NCBI GenBank assembly: GCA_030425185.1
Contig: JAUIAU010000003.1
Location: 62,001 to 126,000 of the forward strand
From: Alphaproteobacteria bacterium
GTDB lineage: Bacteria > Pseudomonadota > Alphaproteobacteria > Rhodobacterales > Rhodobacteraceae
Length of the DNA: 64,000 nucleotides
Direction: 5' to 3'
The translations under genes were made by a program, and so were the position numbers. Positions 1 through 10,852 of the stretch are shown here, one piece after another. The stretch's first letter is position 1. Every line of letters begins with the position of its first letter. The notes below the pieces were generated by a model, which searched no databases, was not told where the DNA came from, and saw only the letters and a program-made list of their open reading frames with translations.

Positions 1-453
1 ACCAGCGCGCCGTCGATCGAGACGGCGCCCAGCTTCTCGCCCGACGGCAGCCAGATCGTGTTCGAGAGCGACCGCTCCGGCACGCAGCAACTCTACGTGA
101 TGAGCGCCAGCGGCGGCGAGCCGCGCCGCATCTCGTCGGGACCGGGCCGCTACGGCACGCCGGTCTGGTCGCCGCGCGGCGACTACATCGCCTTCACCAA
201 GCAGAACGAGGGTCGCTTCCACATCGGGGTGATGCGCACCGACGGCTCAGAGGAGAGGTTGCTGACCTCGTCCTTCCTCGACGAGGGGCCGACCTGGTCG
301 CCGAATGGCCGGGTGATCATGTTCACCCGCGAAACGGCGGGCGAGAGCGGCGAGGCCGCGATATACTCGGTCGATATCTCGGGGCGCAACCTGCGCCGGG
401 TGCCGACGCCGGGACCGGCTTCGGACCCCGCGTGGTCGCCGCTCCTGCCGTGA
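1..453 (+). CDS. tolB: Tol-Pal system beta-propeller protein TolB (3' part, cut by window edge)
   Basis: This is the C-terminal 150 codons of TolB, the periplasmic beta-propeller that binds Pal and links the inner-membrane TolQRA complex to the outer membrane. The frame is open from base 1, so the start lies outside the window. Repeated blade signatures are visible: [37 protein letters not shown] and a final DPAWSP. This is the WD40-like (PD40) repeat pattern of TolB. It is followed 106 bp downstream by pal and then ybgF, the standard tol-pal order. The identification is firm; only the missing N-terminus cannot be judged. Confidence 0.95.
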   Translation, partial: TSAPSIETAPSFSPDGSQIVFESDRSGTQQLYVMSASGGEPRRISSGPGRYGTPVWSPRGDYIAFTKQNEGRFHIGVMRTDGSEERLLTSSFLDEGPTWSPNGRVIMFTRETAGESGEAAIYSVDISGRNLRRVPTPGPASDPAWSPLLP

Positions 454-559
454 CGCGGCGGGACGGTTCCCCAAATCGCCGCGGGCTGGTAGGATCGGCC
501 CCAAGACACAGAAGCGCCGGGGACGAACCCCGGCCTCCGGGCAGCAAAAGGAAACGGAC

Positions 560-1057
560 ATGCGTGTGACGTCGATGATCGCCGTGGCGGCCCTCGTGGG
601 GCTGACGGCTTGTGCCCAGGACGGGCTCTTTCCGCCGGGCGGCGGCGTGAACGGCCCGGGGGCCGGGGCGGGCGCGGTGGGCGACCCCACCTCGATGGCC
701 TATTTCCAGAGCGCGGTTGGCGACCGGGTGCTCTTCCCGGTGGACCAGTCCACCCTCAGCCCGGAGGCGCAGTCGATCCTGTCGGCGCAGGCCGCGTGGC
801 TGCGCACCAACGCGGCCTACACCGCGATCATCGAGGGCCATGCCGACGAGCAGGGCACGCGCGAGTACAACCTCGCCCTCGGCGCCCGGCGTGCAAATGC
901 CGCCCGCGACTACCTCGTGAGCCAGGGCATCGCGGCGACCCGCCTGCGCACCGTGACCTACGGCAAGGAGCGTCCGCTCGAGATCTGCTCGGCGGAAGCG
1001 TGCTATGCCCAGAACCGCCGCGCGGTGACGGTGCTCCAGGCCGGCGCCGGTCTGTGA
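560..1057 (+). CDS. pal: Peptidoglycan-associated lipoprotein Pal
   Basis: Pal is an outer-membrane lipoprotein that anchors the Tol-Pal complex to peptidoglycan and helps constrict the outer membrane at division. The 165-aa protein begins with a lipoprotein signal ending in the lipobox LTAC, which makes Cys18 the lipidated residue. A flexible Gly/Pro-rich linker (about 26-42) leads to an OmpA-type peptidoglycan-binding domain (about 50-160) with GHADEQGT at 93-100 and QNRRAV near the end. An AGGAAA-like ribosome site precedes the ATG. It lies between tolB and ybgF, and its length is normal for the family. Confidence 0.97.
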   Translation: MRVTSMIAVAALVGLTACAQDGLFPPGGGVNGPGAGAGAVGDPTSMAYFQSAVGDRVLFPVDQSTLSPEAQSILSAQAAWLRTNAAYTAIIEGHADEQGTREYNLALGARRANAARDYLVSQGIAATRLRTVTYGKERPLEICSAEACYAQNRRAVTVLQAGAGL

Positions 1058-1068
1058 GGCCCTGAGCG

Positions 1069-1878
1069 ATGCGCGCACTTCTCTTCGGACTGTGCCTGAT
1101 CCTCGCCACGCCCGCCGTGGCGCAGGACCGGGACCAGACGCTTGCGGACATCCGGCAGGACCTGACCGTGCTCTATGTCGAGATCCAGACCCTGAAACGC
1201 GAGCTCTCCACCACGGGCGCGCCGCAGGCTGCGGCGCTTCCGCAGGGGGTGCTCGACCGGGTCAACGCGATCGAGGCGGAGCTGACCCGGCTGACGGCGC
1301 AGACCGAAGAGTTGCAACTGCGCGTGGACCGCATCGTGAAGGACGGCACCAACCGGATCGGCGACCTCGAGTTCCGGCTGGTCGAGCTCGAAGGCGGCGA
1401 CGTCTCGAAGCTCAGCGAGACGACGACCCTCGGCGGCGGCACGCTGCCGGCCGCGGCGGCGCCGATCGCGCCTCCCGCGGGCGGTCCGCAACTGGCGGTG
1501 GGCGAGCAGGCCGATTTCGACCGGGCGAAGGCCCTGCTCGACGAGGGCCGGACCGCGGAGGCCGCGACGGCCTTCCGGACCTACACCGACACCTATCCCG
1601 GCGGGGCGCTGGCGTCCGACGCGCATTTCCTGCGGGGCGAGGCCGAGTCGCGGCAGGGCAACTGGGCCAACGCCGCGCGCGCCTATCTCGAAAGCTTCTC
1701 GGGGGCCCCGAATGGCGGGCGTGCCCCCGAGGCGCTCTACAAGCTCGGCGTGTCGCTGGAACAGATCGGCCAGCGGGACGAGGCCTGCCTGACCCTGGGC
1801 GAGGTCGGCGTGCGCTTCCCCGCCAGCCCGGCCGCCACCGATGCCGCCACCGCGCGGACCGAGCTTGGCTGCCGCTGA
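1069..1878 (+). CDS. ybgF: Tol-Pal system protein YbgF/CpoB
   Basis: This periplasmic protein coordinates Tol-Pal with peptidoglycan synthesis in characterised bacteria. The 269-aa product has a cleavable signal peptide (ATPAVA|QD, after residue 18) and a coiled-coil N-terminal region (about 22-105). A Pro/Ala linker and TPR repeats fill the last 125 residues, with the LASDAHFLRGEAESRQGNW and APEALYKLGVSLEQIG helices visible. Pal ends 11 bp upstream, so the genes are co-transcribed. The 3' end overlaps the possible starts of tilS. Identification rests on architecture plus position. Confidence 0.93.
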   Translation: MRALLFGLCLILATPAVAQDRDQTLADIRQDLTVLYVEIQTLKRELSTTGAPQAAALPQGVLDRVNAIEAELTRLTAQTEELQLRVDRIVKDGTNRIGDLEFRLVELEGGDVSKLSETTTLGGGTLPAAAAPIAPPAGGPQLAVGEQADFDRAKALLDEGRTAEAATAFRTYTDTYPGGALASDAHFLRGEAESRQGNWANAARAYLESFSGAPNGGRAPEALYKLGVSLEQIGQRDEACLTLGEVGVRFPASPAATDAATARTELGCR

Positions 1879-3205
1879 AACCGGACCCGCCGCCTGGGGC
1901 GGCACCGACCTCAACGCGCGGTTCGCCGGGGCGATGGGCCAGTTGCTCGGTCCCGATTTCCCGCGCGACCTTGGCCTTGCGGTTTCCGGCGGCGGCGACT
2001 CCATGGCGATGCTGCATCTCGCCCGCGCCTGGGCCCGTCCGATGGGCGTGCAACTCTGGGTGGTGACAGTTGATCACGGCCTGCGCGCCGAGAGTGCCGC
2101 GGAGGCCGCGATGGTGGCGCGGGAGTGTGCCGACCTCGGGCTGCCGCACTGCACCCTGCGCTGGCAGGACCGGGACGGGACCGGCAACCTGCAAGCCGCT
2201 GCGCGCGAGGCCCGGCTGCGCCTGATTTCGGGCTGGCGGGGCCGGGTCCGCCACGTCTGCTTCGCCCACACCGAGGACGACCAGGCCGAGACCGTCCTGA
2301 TGCGGCTTGCACGCGGGTCGGGCGTCGAAGGGCTGTCGGGCATGCGTCCGGCGCGCCGCGTCGCCGATGTGCCGAAGGCCCCTGTTCCGGCCGGCGAGGG
2401 CGTGCCCCCGCGCGCCGCGACGGGCGATACCGGCTGGACCCTGCTGCGCCCGCTGCTGGGGACCACCCGGGCTGAGTTGCGGCACTATGCGAAGGTCCTG
2501 CATATCCCCTTCGTCGATGATCCCAGCAACGACGATCCCGGATACGACCGCGTGAAGGCCCGGCAGGCGCTGGCCTCCCTTGCGCCGCTCGGTCTCGATG
2601 CGCGGCGCCTGTCGGCGACGGCCGAGGCGATGGCGCGCGCCCGGCTGGCGCTGGAGGTCCGCGCCCGCGAGGCCGCGCGGGCCATCGTCCGGTACGAAGC
2701 GATGCACCTGATCTTCGACCGGGACGGGTTGGCGGCCCTCGACGCGGATACCGCCTTGCGCCTCTTTGCCGCCGCCCTGCAGTGGACCACCGGGGCGGCC
2801 TATCGGCCGCGCCTTGCGTCGCTGGAACGCACCCTCGACGAGGCCCTTGCCGGGCGCAGCGCCACCCTGATGGGCTGCCAGGTGACGGTCACCAAGACGC
2901 GTCTCCACATCGCCCGCGAGCCACGCGCCGTCGCCGGGTTGGAACAGGACGCCAGTTGCACGGAGCCGCGCTGGGACAACCGGTGGGCCTTTTCCGGGCC
3001 GATTCCCGCGGGTGCGACGGTCTGCGCCCTTGGGGCGGAGGGGCTGGCGCAGATCGAGCGGCCCGCCGCCCTGCCGGCCGCGGTCCTGCATGCCATGCCC
3101 GCGATCTGGCAGGGAAAAACTGTGATCTCGGTTCCCGGCCTCTGGGGCCTGCCGATCCATGCGGAACCTGTGCCGAAACCGCAGGATTTTCCCTTTGCGG
3201 ATTAA
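1841..3205 (+). CDS. tilS: tRNA(Ile)-lysidine synthetase TilS
   Basis: TilS converts C34 of the CAU-anticodon tRNA-Ile to lysidine using ATP, so that the tRNA reads AUA. The PP-loop motif SGGGDS is at residues 49-54. It is followed by VDHGLRAES, HTEDDQAET and FVDDPSNDDPGYDR, all diagnostic of TilS. The start is uncertain: ATG 1841 overlaps ybgF by 38 nt, a TTG at 1865 overlaps by 14 nt, and ATG 1934 lies just before the PP-loop domain. The first 30 residues look unconserved, so a later start is possible. The tilS-ftsH adjacency is common in bacteria. Confidence 0.93.
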   Translation: MPPPRGPSLAAAETGPAAWGGTDLNARFAGAMGQLLGPDFPRDLGLAVSGGGDSMAMLHLARAWARPMGVQLWVVTVDHGLRAESAAEAAMVARECADLGLPHCTLRWQDRDGTGNLQAAAREARLRLISGWRGRVRHVCFAHTEDDQAETVLMRLARGSGVEGLSGMRPARRVADVPKAPVPAGEGVPPRAATGDTGWTLLRPLLGTTRAELRHYAKVLHIPFVDDPSNDDPGYDRVKARQALASLAPLGLDARRLSATAEAMARARLALEVRAREAARAIVRYEAMHLIFDRDGLAALDADTALRLFAAALQWTTGAAYRPRLASLERTLDEALAGRSATLMGCQVTVTKTRLHIAREPRAVAGLEQDASCTEPRWDNRWAFSGPIPAGATVCALGAEGLAQIERPAALPAAVLHAMPAIWQGKTVISVPGLWGLPIHAEPVPKPQDFPFAD

Positions 3206-3209
3206 CGGA

Positions 3210-3237
3210 TTGAACCCGGCCCCCCGATCTCTACATT
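3210..3237 (+). promoter_or_regulatory. Candidate sigma70-type promoter of ftsH
   Basis: A TTGAAC box (3210-3215) and a TACATT box (3232-3237) are separated by 16 bp in the 91-bp gap between tilS and ftsH. This would start a transcript about 50 nt upstream of the ftsH start. It is a pattern match only. Confidence 0.35.
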
Positions 3238-3296
3238 AGAGAGCAAGTATCCGGACGCGCCATCGGACGGGGCGTCCCTCCGTAGGAGTTTTCCTC

Positions 3297-5210
<1,914 letters not shown>

Positions 5211-5230
5211 CCCGCGGTCCAGAACGAGAG

Positions 5231-5260
5231 ACCCCCGGTTCGCATGAACCGGGGGTTTTT
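5231..5260 (+). terminator. Rho-independent terminator after ftsH
   Basis: A perfect 10-bp stem (CCCCCGGTTC / GAACCGGGGG) with a GCAT loop is followed directly by TTTTT. It starts 21 bp after the ftsH stop codon. It is the most canonical terminator in the window and separates ftsH from the MOSC gene. Confidence 0.9.
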
Positions 5261-5325
5261 CATTGCCGCTTGCCGGGGGCCACCGGGCGTGTCTACGTCG
5301 GGACGACCTGTCCGGAGAGACCCTG

Positions 5326-5910
5326 ATGCCCGCGCTCAAGCCGACCGACTTCACCGCGACCGTGACCTGGCTGGGCCGGGTCACCGACCGCGATGCAGCA
5401 CTCTCGTCCACCCCGCTGGAGGCGGCTGAGCTGACCTTTGCGGGGATCGCGGGCGAGGTGCATGGCGGCGAGACCCGCCCCTCCTGCAGCCGGGTCCTGT
5501 CCCAGCACCCGCGCGGCACGACGATCCGGAACGTGCGGCAGCTCTCGGTGCTCTCGGAGGAAGAGCTCGACGCCATCGCCGCAACGATCGGTCTCGACCG
5601 GCTCGATCCGGCCCTGGTCGGAGCCTCGCTCGTGCTGCGCGGCTTGCCGGATTTCAGCCATGTGCCCCCGTCGTCGCGGCTGCAGGCCCCGTCCGGGGCG
5701 ACGCTGGTGATCGACATGCAGAACCGTCCCTGCCACTTGCCCGCGCGTGAGATCGACGCCCTCGCCCCGGGCCACGGCAAGGCCTTCAAGACGGCGGCCG
5801 AAGGGCGGCGCGGCGTGACGGCCTGGGTCGAGCGGGAAGGCCGCATCGCGCTTGGCGACGTGCTGCGCCTGCACATTCCCGACCAGCGCGAGTGGCGCCC
5901 GCTCGTCTGA
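5326..5910 (+). CDS. MOSC domain-containing protein
   Basis: The 194-aa protein is a stand-alone MOSC (molybdenum cofactor sulfurase C-terminal) domain. This fold binds sulfur-carrying pterin/molybdenum cofactors, or acts in sulfur transfer, in YiiM-like and mARC-like proteins. Supporting stretches are the GIAGEVHGGETRPSCSRV segment, the IRNVRQLSVLSEEELDAI segment and the GHGKAF/GRRGVTAWVEREG region near the C-terminus. I placed the start at ATG 5326 because GGAGAGA lies just upstream; an in-frame upstream ATG at 5263 has no ribosome site. The substrate is unknown. Confidence 0.85.
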   Translation: MPALKPTDFTATVTWLGRVTDRDAALSSTPLEAAELTFAGIAGEVHGGETRPSCSRVLSQHPRGTTIRNVRQLSVLSEEELDAIAATIGLDRLDPALVGASLVLRGLPDFSHVPPSSRLQAPSGATLVIDMQNRPCHLPAREIDALAPGHGKAFKTAAEGRRGVTAWVEREGRIALGDVLRLHIPDQREWRPLV

Positions 5911-5979
5911 TCCGGCAGGCGATTTGACCGAACAGCCGAATCGACCGAGGGTGCCGGTTCCGGTGTGACGAGGATCGCC

Positions 5980-6720
5980 ATGTGGGGCTTTGACGACATC
6001 GCGGGTGTGGCCGGAATCGGCGGCGTGGCGGTCTATCTCGGGTCCTACGCGGCGTTGCAGGGCGGCCTGCTGCGGGGCAACGGGTATCTCTACGCAAGCC
6101 TGAACCTGCTGGCGGCCTCGCTCGTGCTGGCGTCGCTGATGGTCGAGTTCAACCTGTCCTCGGCGATCATCCAGATCTCGTGGATCATCATCTCGGCGGT
6201 CGGGATCACCCGGATCTTCCTGCAAAGCCGCGCCCTGCAGTTCAGCGCGGAAGAAGAGGAGGTCCGCCAGCGCCGCTTTCCGATCCTCAGCCGGATCGAG
6301 GCGCGTCGCCTGCTGAATGCCGGACAGTGGCGCGAGGGCTCTGCCGGACACGTCCTGACGACCGAGGGGGACCCGGTCCGCGCGCTGTTCTACATCGCCT
6401 CCGGCGAGGTGGACGTCCGCGTCAGGGGCCAGACGGTGGCGCAGGTCGGTCCGGGTGCCCTGATCGGCGAAATGGCCTGCCTCGACGAGGGGCCGGCCAG
6501 CGCCACGACGCGGCTGGCCACGCCGACGCGATATCTCGAGATTCCCTCGGATGCGCTCACCCGGCAGATCCGGCGCGATCCGGATCTGGCCACGAAGCTC
6601 GACTTCGTTTTCGCCGGCTACACCCGGGATACGCTGCGCGCGACCAATACCAAGCTCAGCGAGGCGCTTATCCGCACGCGGGATCCTCTATCCGAAACGC
6701 GGGCTGACGAGTCCGTGTGA
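5980..6720 (+). CDS. Membrane protein with C-terminal cyclic-nucleotide-binding fold (Popeye-like layout)
   Basis: The 246-aa protein has three predicted membrane segments (about 9-28, 37-56, 61-82), then a charged linker, then a cNMP-binding beta-roll at about 100-200. The order of three membrane helices plus a cNMP fold resembles bacterial Popeye-domain proteins. The phosphate-binding cassette is recognisable (IGEMACLDEGPASATTRLA, about 152-170), but the position of the ligand-phosphate arginine of CRP is Ser164. Canonical cAMP binding is therefore doubtful. ATG 5980 is preferred because AGGA sits 5 bp upstream; GTG 5965 is the alternative. No partner gene is evident. Confidence 0.75.
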   Translation: MWGFDDIAGVAGIGGVAVYLGSYAALQGGLLRGNGYLYASLNLLAASLVLASLMVEFNLSSAIIQISWIIISAVGITRIFLQSRALQFSAEEEEVRQRRFPILSRIEARRLLNAGQWREGSAGHVLTTEGDPVRALFYIASGEVDVRVRGQTVAQVGPGALIGEMACLDEGPASATTRLATPTRYLEIPSDALTRQIRRDPDLATKLDFVFAGYTRDTLRATNTKLSEALIRTRDPLSETRADESV

Positions 6721-6798
6721 AATTGCGTCGCTAACGCTCCTGTCAGCGGCCTGCCCGCGCGCTAGGACACGCGCAAGGTCCAGTTGGGAGCATGGGAC

Positions 6799-8469
6799 AT
6801 GAGATCCGATATCGAAATCGCGCGCGCGGCGAACAAGAAACCGATCCAGGAGATCGGTGCCGGGTTGGGCATTCCGCACGAGCGCCTGCTGCCCTACGGC
6901 CATGACAAGGCCAAGGTCGGGCAGGACTTCATCCGCAGCCTCGAAGATCGCCCGAACGGCAAGCTGATCCTAGTCACCGCGATCAACCCGACCCCGGCGG
7001 GCGAGGGCAAGACCACCACCACCGTGGGCCTCGGCGACGGGCTGAACCGGATCGGCAAGAAGGCCGTGGTCTGCATTCGCGAAGCCTCGCTCGGCCCGAA
7101 CTTCGGGATGAAGGGCGGCGCGGCTGGCGGCGGCCTGGCGCAGGTCGTGCCGATGGAGGAGATGAACCTCCACTTCACCGGCGACTTCCACGCCATCACC
7201 TCGGCGCACAACCTGCTGTCGGCGATGATCGACAACCACATCTACTGGGGCAACGAACTCCAGATCGACGAGCGCCGCGTCGTGTGGCGTCGCGTGCTGG
7301 ACATGAACGACCGGGCCCTGCGGGACGTCGTGACGTCGCTCGGCGGCGTCGCGAACGGCTTCCCGCGCCAGACCGGCTTCGACATCACAGTCGCGTCCGA
7401 GGTCATGGCGATCCTCTGCCTCGCCAACGACCTCGAGGACCTCCAGCGCCGGCTGGGCGACATGATCGTCGCCTATCGCCGCGACAAGAGCGCGATCACC
7501 TGCCGTGACATCAAGGCAGACGGCGCGATGACCGTTCTGCTGAAGGACGCGATGCAGCCGAACCTCGTGCAGACGCTCGAGAACAACCCGGCCTTCGTCC
7601 ACGGCGGCCCCTTCGCCAACATCGCGCATGGCTGCAACTCGGTCATCGCGACCAAGACCGCTTTGAAACTCGCCGATTACGTGGTGACGGAAGCCGGGTT
7701 CGGCGCCGACCTCGGGGCCGAGAAGTTCATGAACATCAAGTGCCGCAAGGCCGGGCTCGCCCCCAGCGCCGTGGTGCTGGTCGCCACCGTGCGCGCGATG
7801 AAGATGAACGGCGGCGTCGCCAAGGCCGACCTGAACGCCGAGAACGTCGAGGCGGTCAAGAAGGGCTGTCCGAACCTCGGGCGGCACATCGAGAACGTAA
7901 AGTCCTTCGGCGTCCCGGTGGTCGTGGCGATCAACCACTTCGTCAGCGATACCGATGCCGAGGTCGAGGCGGTCAGGGAGTACGTCGCGTCGATGGGATC
8001 CGAGGCGATCCTCTGCAAGCACTGGGCCAAGGGCTCGGAAGGGATCGCCGACCTGGCCACCCGCGTGGCCGAGATTGCGGATTCCGGTGTGGCGGAGTTC
8101 GCGCCGCTCTACGGCGACGACATGAGCCTGATGGGCAAGATCGAGACCATCGCGAAGCGCATCTATCGCGCCGATGAAGTGCTGGCCGACAAGTCGATCC
8201 GCGACCAGCTCAAGGCATGGGAAGAGGCCGGCTACGGCCACCTGCCGATCTGCATGGCGAAGACGCAGTACTCGTTCTCGACCGATCCGAACCTGCGCGG
8301 CGCGCCCACGGGCCATTCCGTGCCGGTCCGCGAGGTGCGGCTGAGCGCGGGCGCAGGCTTCGTCGTGGTGATCTGCGGCGAGATCATGACGATGCCGGGC
8401 CTGCCGCGTACCCCGGCGGCTGAAACGATTCGCCTGAACGCAGAAGGCCTCGTCGAAGGCCTGTTCTGA
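6799..8469 (+). CDS. fhs: Formate--tetrahydrofolate ligase
   Basis: Fhs makes 10-formyl-tetrahydrofolate from formate, THF and ATP, feeding purine and formyl-Met synthesis or, in reverse, formate release. The 556-aa protein has the family P-loop PTPAGEGKT at about 64-72, the [17 protein letters not shown] segment and [17 protein letters not shown]. Length is typical. ATG 6799 is chosen because TGGGAG lies 8 bp upstream; a TTG at 6784 is in frame but contains that ribosome site. It lies 83 bp upstream of folD, so the two genes form a C1-folate unit. Confidence 0.97.
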   Translation: MRSDIEIARAANKKPIQEIGAGLGIPHERLLPYGHDKAKVGQDFIRSLEDRPNGKLILVTAINPTPAGEGKTTTTVGLGDGLNRIGKKAVVCIREASLGPNFGMKGGAAGGGLAQVVPMEEMNLHFTGDFHAITSAHNLLSAMIDNHIYWGNELQIDERRVVWRRVLDMNDRALRDVVTSLGGVANGFPRQTGFDITVASEVMAILCLANDLEDLQRRLGDMIVAYRRDKSAITCRDIKADGAMTVLLKDAMQPNLVQTLENNPAFVHGGPFANIAHGCNSVIATKTALKLADYVVTEAGFGADLGAEKFMNIKCRKAGLAPSAVVLVATVRAMKMNGGVAKADLNAENVEAVKKGCPNLGRHIENVKSFGVPVVVAINHFVSDTDAEVEAVREYVASMGSEAILCKHWAKGSEGIADLATRVAEIADSGVAEFAPLYGDDMSLMGKIETIAKRIYRADEVLADKSIRDQLKAWEEAGYGHLPICMAKTQYSFSTDPNLRGAPTGHSVPVREVRLSAGAGFVVVICGEIMTMPGLPRTPAAETIRLNAEGLVEGLF

Positions 8470-8484
8470 CCCTCGCCCCGGGGC

Positions 8485-8505
8485 GGGTCCGCCGGTGGCG
8501 GGCCC
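8485..8505 (+). terminator. Hairpin between fhs and folD (attenuator or weak terminator)
   Basis: GGGTCCGCC and GGCGGGCCC form a 9-bp stem with one G-U pair and a GGT loop, 15 bp after the fhs stop. No clear U-tract follows, so it may only stabilise the 3' end of fhs or dampen read-through into folD. Confidence 0.35.
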
Positions 8506-8552
8506 CCTCCGGTGCGCCTTTCCGATCAAGAAGAAACAGAGCGAGACGCAGG

Positions 8553-9452
8553 ATGCCGGCAGAGATCATCGACGGGAAAGCCTTTGCGGACGAGGTACGC
8601 GGACAGATTGCCGGGCACGTCGCCCGGCTGAAGGCCGAGCAGGGCATCACGCCCGGACTGGCCGTCGTCCTCGTGGGTGAAGACCCGGCGAGCGAGGTCT
8701 ACGTCGCGGCCAAGCATCGCCAGACGGTTGAGGTCGGCATGGCCTCGTTCGAGCACAAGCTGCCCGCCGACACGTCGGAGGCCGAGCTCTTTGCGCTGAT
8801 CGACCGGCTGAACGCCGATCCGGCCGTCCATGGGATCCTGTGCCAGTTCCCGGTGCCGGACCATCTCGACGAGCGCCGCGTCGTGGCGCGCATCGATCCG
8901 GCGAAGGACGTCGACGGTCTGAGCGTGGTCAACGCAGGCCTGCTGGCAAGCGGCGAGAAGGGCCTCGTCTCCTGCACGCCGCTCGGCTGCCTGATGCTGC
9001 TGCGCGACCGTCTCGGGGACATGACCGGTCTGAACGCGGTGGTCATCGGGCGCTCCAACCTGTTTGGCAAGCCGATGGCGCAACTCCTGCTGCGCGAGAA
9101 CTGCACCGTCACCATCGCCCATTCCCGCACCCGGAACCTGCCCGAGGTCTGTGCCCGGGCCGACATCCTCGTCGCCGCGGTGGGGCGCGCGGAAATGGTC
9201 AAGGGCGACTGGGTCAAGCCCGGCGCCACGGTGATCGACGTCGGCATCACGCGCCTGCCGCACCCCGACAAGCCGGGCAAGTCCAAGTTGCTGGGCGACG
9301 TCGATTTCGCGGAAGCCGCGCAGGTGGCCGCCGCGATCACCCCGGTTCCTGGCGGCGTGGGGCCGATGACCATCGCCTGCCTGCTGGCCAACACGCTGAC
9401 CGCCTGCTGCCGGGCCCATGGTCTGCCGGAACCCGAGGGCCTGACCGCCTGA
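8553..9452 (+). CDS. folD: Bifunctional methylene-THF dehydrogenase / methenyl-THF cyclohydrolase FolD
   Basis: FolD interconverts 5,10-methylene-, 5,10-methenyl- and 10-formyl-tetrahydrofolate with NADP+. The 299-aa product carries the active-site YVAAK (50-54, catalytic Lys54), QFPVP at 98-102, and the Rossmann signature GRSNLFGKP at 166-174. The PGGVGPMT motif lies near the C-terminus. Length and motifs are standard. Placed directly after fhs, it completes a formate-to-methylene-THF route. Its stop codon sits in a hairpin shared with the convergent SRPBCC gene. Confidence 0.97.
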   Translation: MPAEIIDGKAFADEVRGQIAGHVARLKAEQGITPGLAVVLVGEDPASEVYVAAKHRQTVEVGMASFEHKLPADTSEAELFALIDRLNADPAVHGILCQFPVPDHLDERRVVARIDPAKDVDGLSVVNAGLLASGEKGLVSCTPLGCLMLLRDRLGDMTGLNAVVIGRSNLFGKPMAQLLLRENCTVTIAHSRTRNLPEVCARADILVAAVGRAEMVKGDWVKPGATVIDVGITRLPHPDKPGKSKLLGDVDFAEAAQVAAAITPVPGGVGPMTIACLLANTLTACCRAHGLPEPEGLTA

Positions 9453-9464
9453 CCGCTCAGGCGG
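9445..9464. terminator. Symmetric hairpin holding the stop codons of two convergent genes
   Basis: A perfect 8-bp inverted repeat, CCGCCTGA / TCAGGCGG, with a CCGC loop spans the 4-bp gap between folD and the SRPBCC gene. The TGA of each gene is part of its own arm. It could end both transcripts; there is no T-tract on either side. Confidence 0.45.
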
Positions 9465-9930
9465 CGAGATCTTCCAGCGCGCTGTAACAGGCCTCCATCC
9501 CGTCGGTCATGCCGGTCGCGAGGGCGGCATCGCGGGCTTCGCGGCTCTCGAAGGTCATGACCATCTCCATCCGCGTGCCCTCGCCCGCGGCCGTGAAGCT
9601 GGTAACGATATGGTTGTCGCCCGTAGTGAAGCCCGGCATGTGCATCCGCTCGACATGTTCGATGCGATGGGGCGGATCGAGCGCGATGTACTCCCCCGTG
9701 ATCTCGAAGGGCGGGAAGGCGTCGCTCGGACTGTCCCATGCCATCCGGAAAGTGCCGCCCGGACGTGCGTCGTGCTGGCATTCCGTCATCCGGCTGTCCC
9801 CCGGTCCGGTCATCCAGCGCCGGATCAGCTCCGGCTCGACATGGGCGCGGAACGCGGCGGCGGGCGGGCCGGGCAGGTGCCGGACCAGGACGACCTGACG
9901 GTCGCCGCGCAGGGTGACATCAAGGGGCAT
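9457..9930 (-). CDS. SRPBCC (AHSA1/START-like) domain protein
   Basis: The 157-aa protein matches the AHSA1-like SRPBCC family of hydrophobic-ligand or activator proteins. Typical signs are the N-terminal VLVRHLPGPPAAAFRAHVEPE, RRWMTGP, the GGTFRMAW strand and the C-terminal GMTDGMEACYSALEDL helix. It overlaps the upstream ArsR-type regulator gene by 11 nt, so the two are translationally coupled. ArsR-SRPBCC pairs are frequent in proteobacteria. No ligand can be assigned from sequence. Confidence 0.85.
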   Translation of the reverse strand: MPLDVTLRGDRQVVLVRHLPGPPAAAFRAHVEPELIRRWMTGPGDSRMTECQHDARPGGTFRMAWDSPSDAFPPFEITGEYIALDPPHRIEHVERMHMPGFTTGDNHIVTSFTAAGEGTRMEMVMTFESREARDAALATGMTDGMEACYSALEDLAA

Positions 9931-10255
9931 CGTCGGCCTCCGGTTCGGTGAGAAGCGAGTCGAGACGGGCGTAGTTCTCTTCCATCGCGGCCCGGAACCC
10001 GTCGAGCCAGGCGTCGATTTCGGTCAGCCGGTGGGGGGCGAGCCGGAAGATGCGCCGGGTGCCGTCCCGCCGCTGGGTCACGAGGCCCGCGCCGGAGAGC
10101 GTCGCCAGATGCCGCGAGACGGCCGGCTGGGACATCGCGAAAGGGCGCGCCAGATCACCGGCACTCGCCTCGCCCTGACGCAACCGGTCGAGGATCGCGC
10201 GCCGGGTTGGATCGGCGAGTGCCGTGAAGACCTGGTCGAGTGCGGTTTTCTGCAT
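9920..10255 (-). CDS. ArsR-family winged-helix transcriptional regulator
   Basis: The 111-aa protein is a small ArsR/SmtB-type repressor. The helix-turn-helix is clear: FTALADPTRRAILDRL, then AMSQPAVSRHLATLSGAGLV and a winged RRDGTRRIFRL. No cysteine-rich metal site is present in the recognition helix, so it is probably not a metal sensor. It belongs to the group that regulates a downstream SRPBCC gene and itself. The start codon is only about 5 nt from the probable transcription start. Confidence 0.92.
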   Translation of the reverse strand: MQKTALDQVFTALADPTRRAILDRLRQGEASAGDLARPFAMSQPAVSRHLATLSGAGLVTQRRDGTRRIFRLAPHRLTEIDAWLDGFRAAMEENYARLDSLLTEPEADDAP

Positions 10256-10284
10256 AACGGTCTGCTTATATAACGAAGCCGTTA
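10255..10284 (-). promoter_or_regulatory. Candidate ArsR operator overlapping a near-leaderless promoter
   Basis: TAACGG (10255-10260) and CCGTTA (10279-10284) form an inverted repeat. Between them lies TATATAA (10266-10272 read on the minus strand), a good -10 box. A transcript from it would begin 3-5 nt before the ArsR ATG. The layout fits an autoregulated ArsR promoter but is untested. Confidence 0.45.
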
Positions 10285-10296
10285 AACAAGAAAGCG

Positions 10297-10740
10297 CTAA
10301 ACCGGGATCATCGTTCCCTGCATCAGCGCGACCACGCGACGAAGGCCGTCGGCTTCAACCTCGACCCGCGCCGTCACGACCGTCAGGCGGCGTCCCGCCT
10401 TCTCGACCGTCCCGGTCGCGATCAGCCTCTGGCCCACCGCGGGGGCGATCAGGTTGATCTTCATCTCGACGGTCATCACCTCGGAGCCCTCCGGCATCCG
10501 GGTCAGCGCGGCGTAGCCCGCTGCCGAATCACCGAGCGCGAAGGTGATCCCTGCGTGTCCCGCCCCGTGCTGCTGCGAGACGGCCGGGGTCAGCGGCGCG
10601 GAAATGATCACTTGCCCGGCAGCGATGCTGTCGAGCGTGGCACCGAAGGTGGTCATCAGGCCCTGACGGGCGAAACTGGCCCGCAAGGCCTCGCCTGTCA
10701 GGGGAGAGATGTCGTCCGAGTCAGATTGTTTCCCGGCCAT
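10297..10740 (-). CDS. PaaI-family hotdog-fold thioesterase
   Basis: The 147-aa protein has the PaaI/YdiI-like hotdog arrangement. HGAGHAGITFALGDSAAGYAALT contains the characteristic H-G and the catalytic acidic residue of the central helix, and MTVEMKINLIAPA is the following strand. Such enzymes hydrolyse acyl-CoA thioesters, often aryl-CoA. It is transcribed away from the LytTR gene and lies 41 bp upstream of the ArsR start region. The substrate is not predictable. Confidence 0.88.
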   Translation of the reverse strand: MAGKQSDSDDISPLTGEALRASFARQGLMTTFGATLDSIAAGQVIISAPLTPAVSQQHGAGHAGITFALGDSAAGYAALTRMPEGSEVMTVEMKINLIAPAVGQRLIATGTVEKAGRRLTVVTARVEVEADGLRRVVALMQGTMIPV

Positions 10741-10852
10741 TCGCGTTCAGGCACTTTTTTTCCGTTGCACAGTAGTGGTAACGAACGGAACTGCCCAGTC
10801 CCAGTCGCCCCGGATTACGCGGCGCCGCATGCGGATTGCGAAAGGATAGAGT

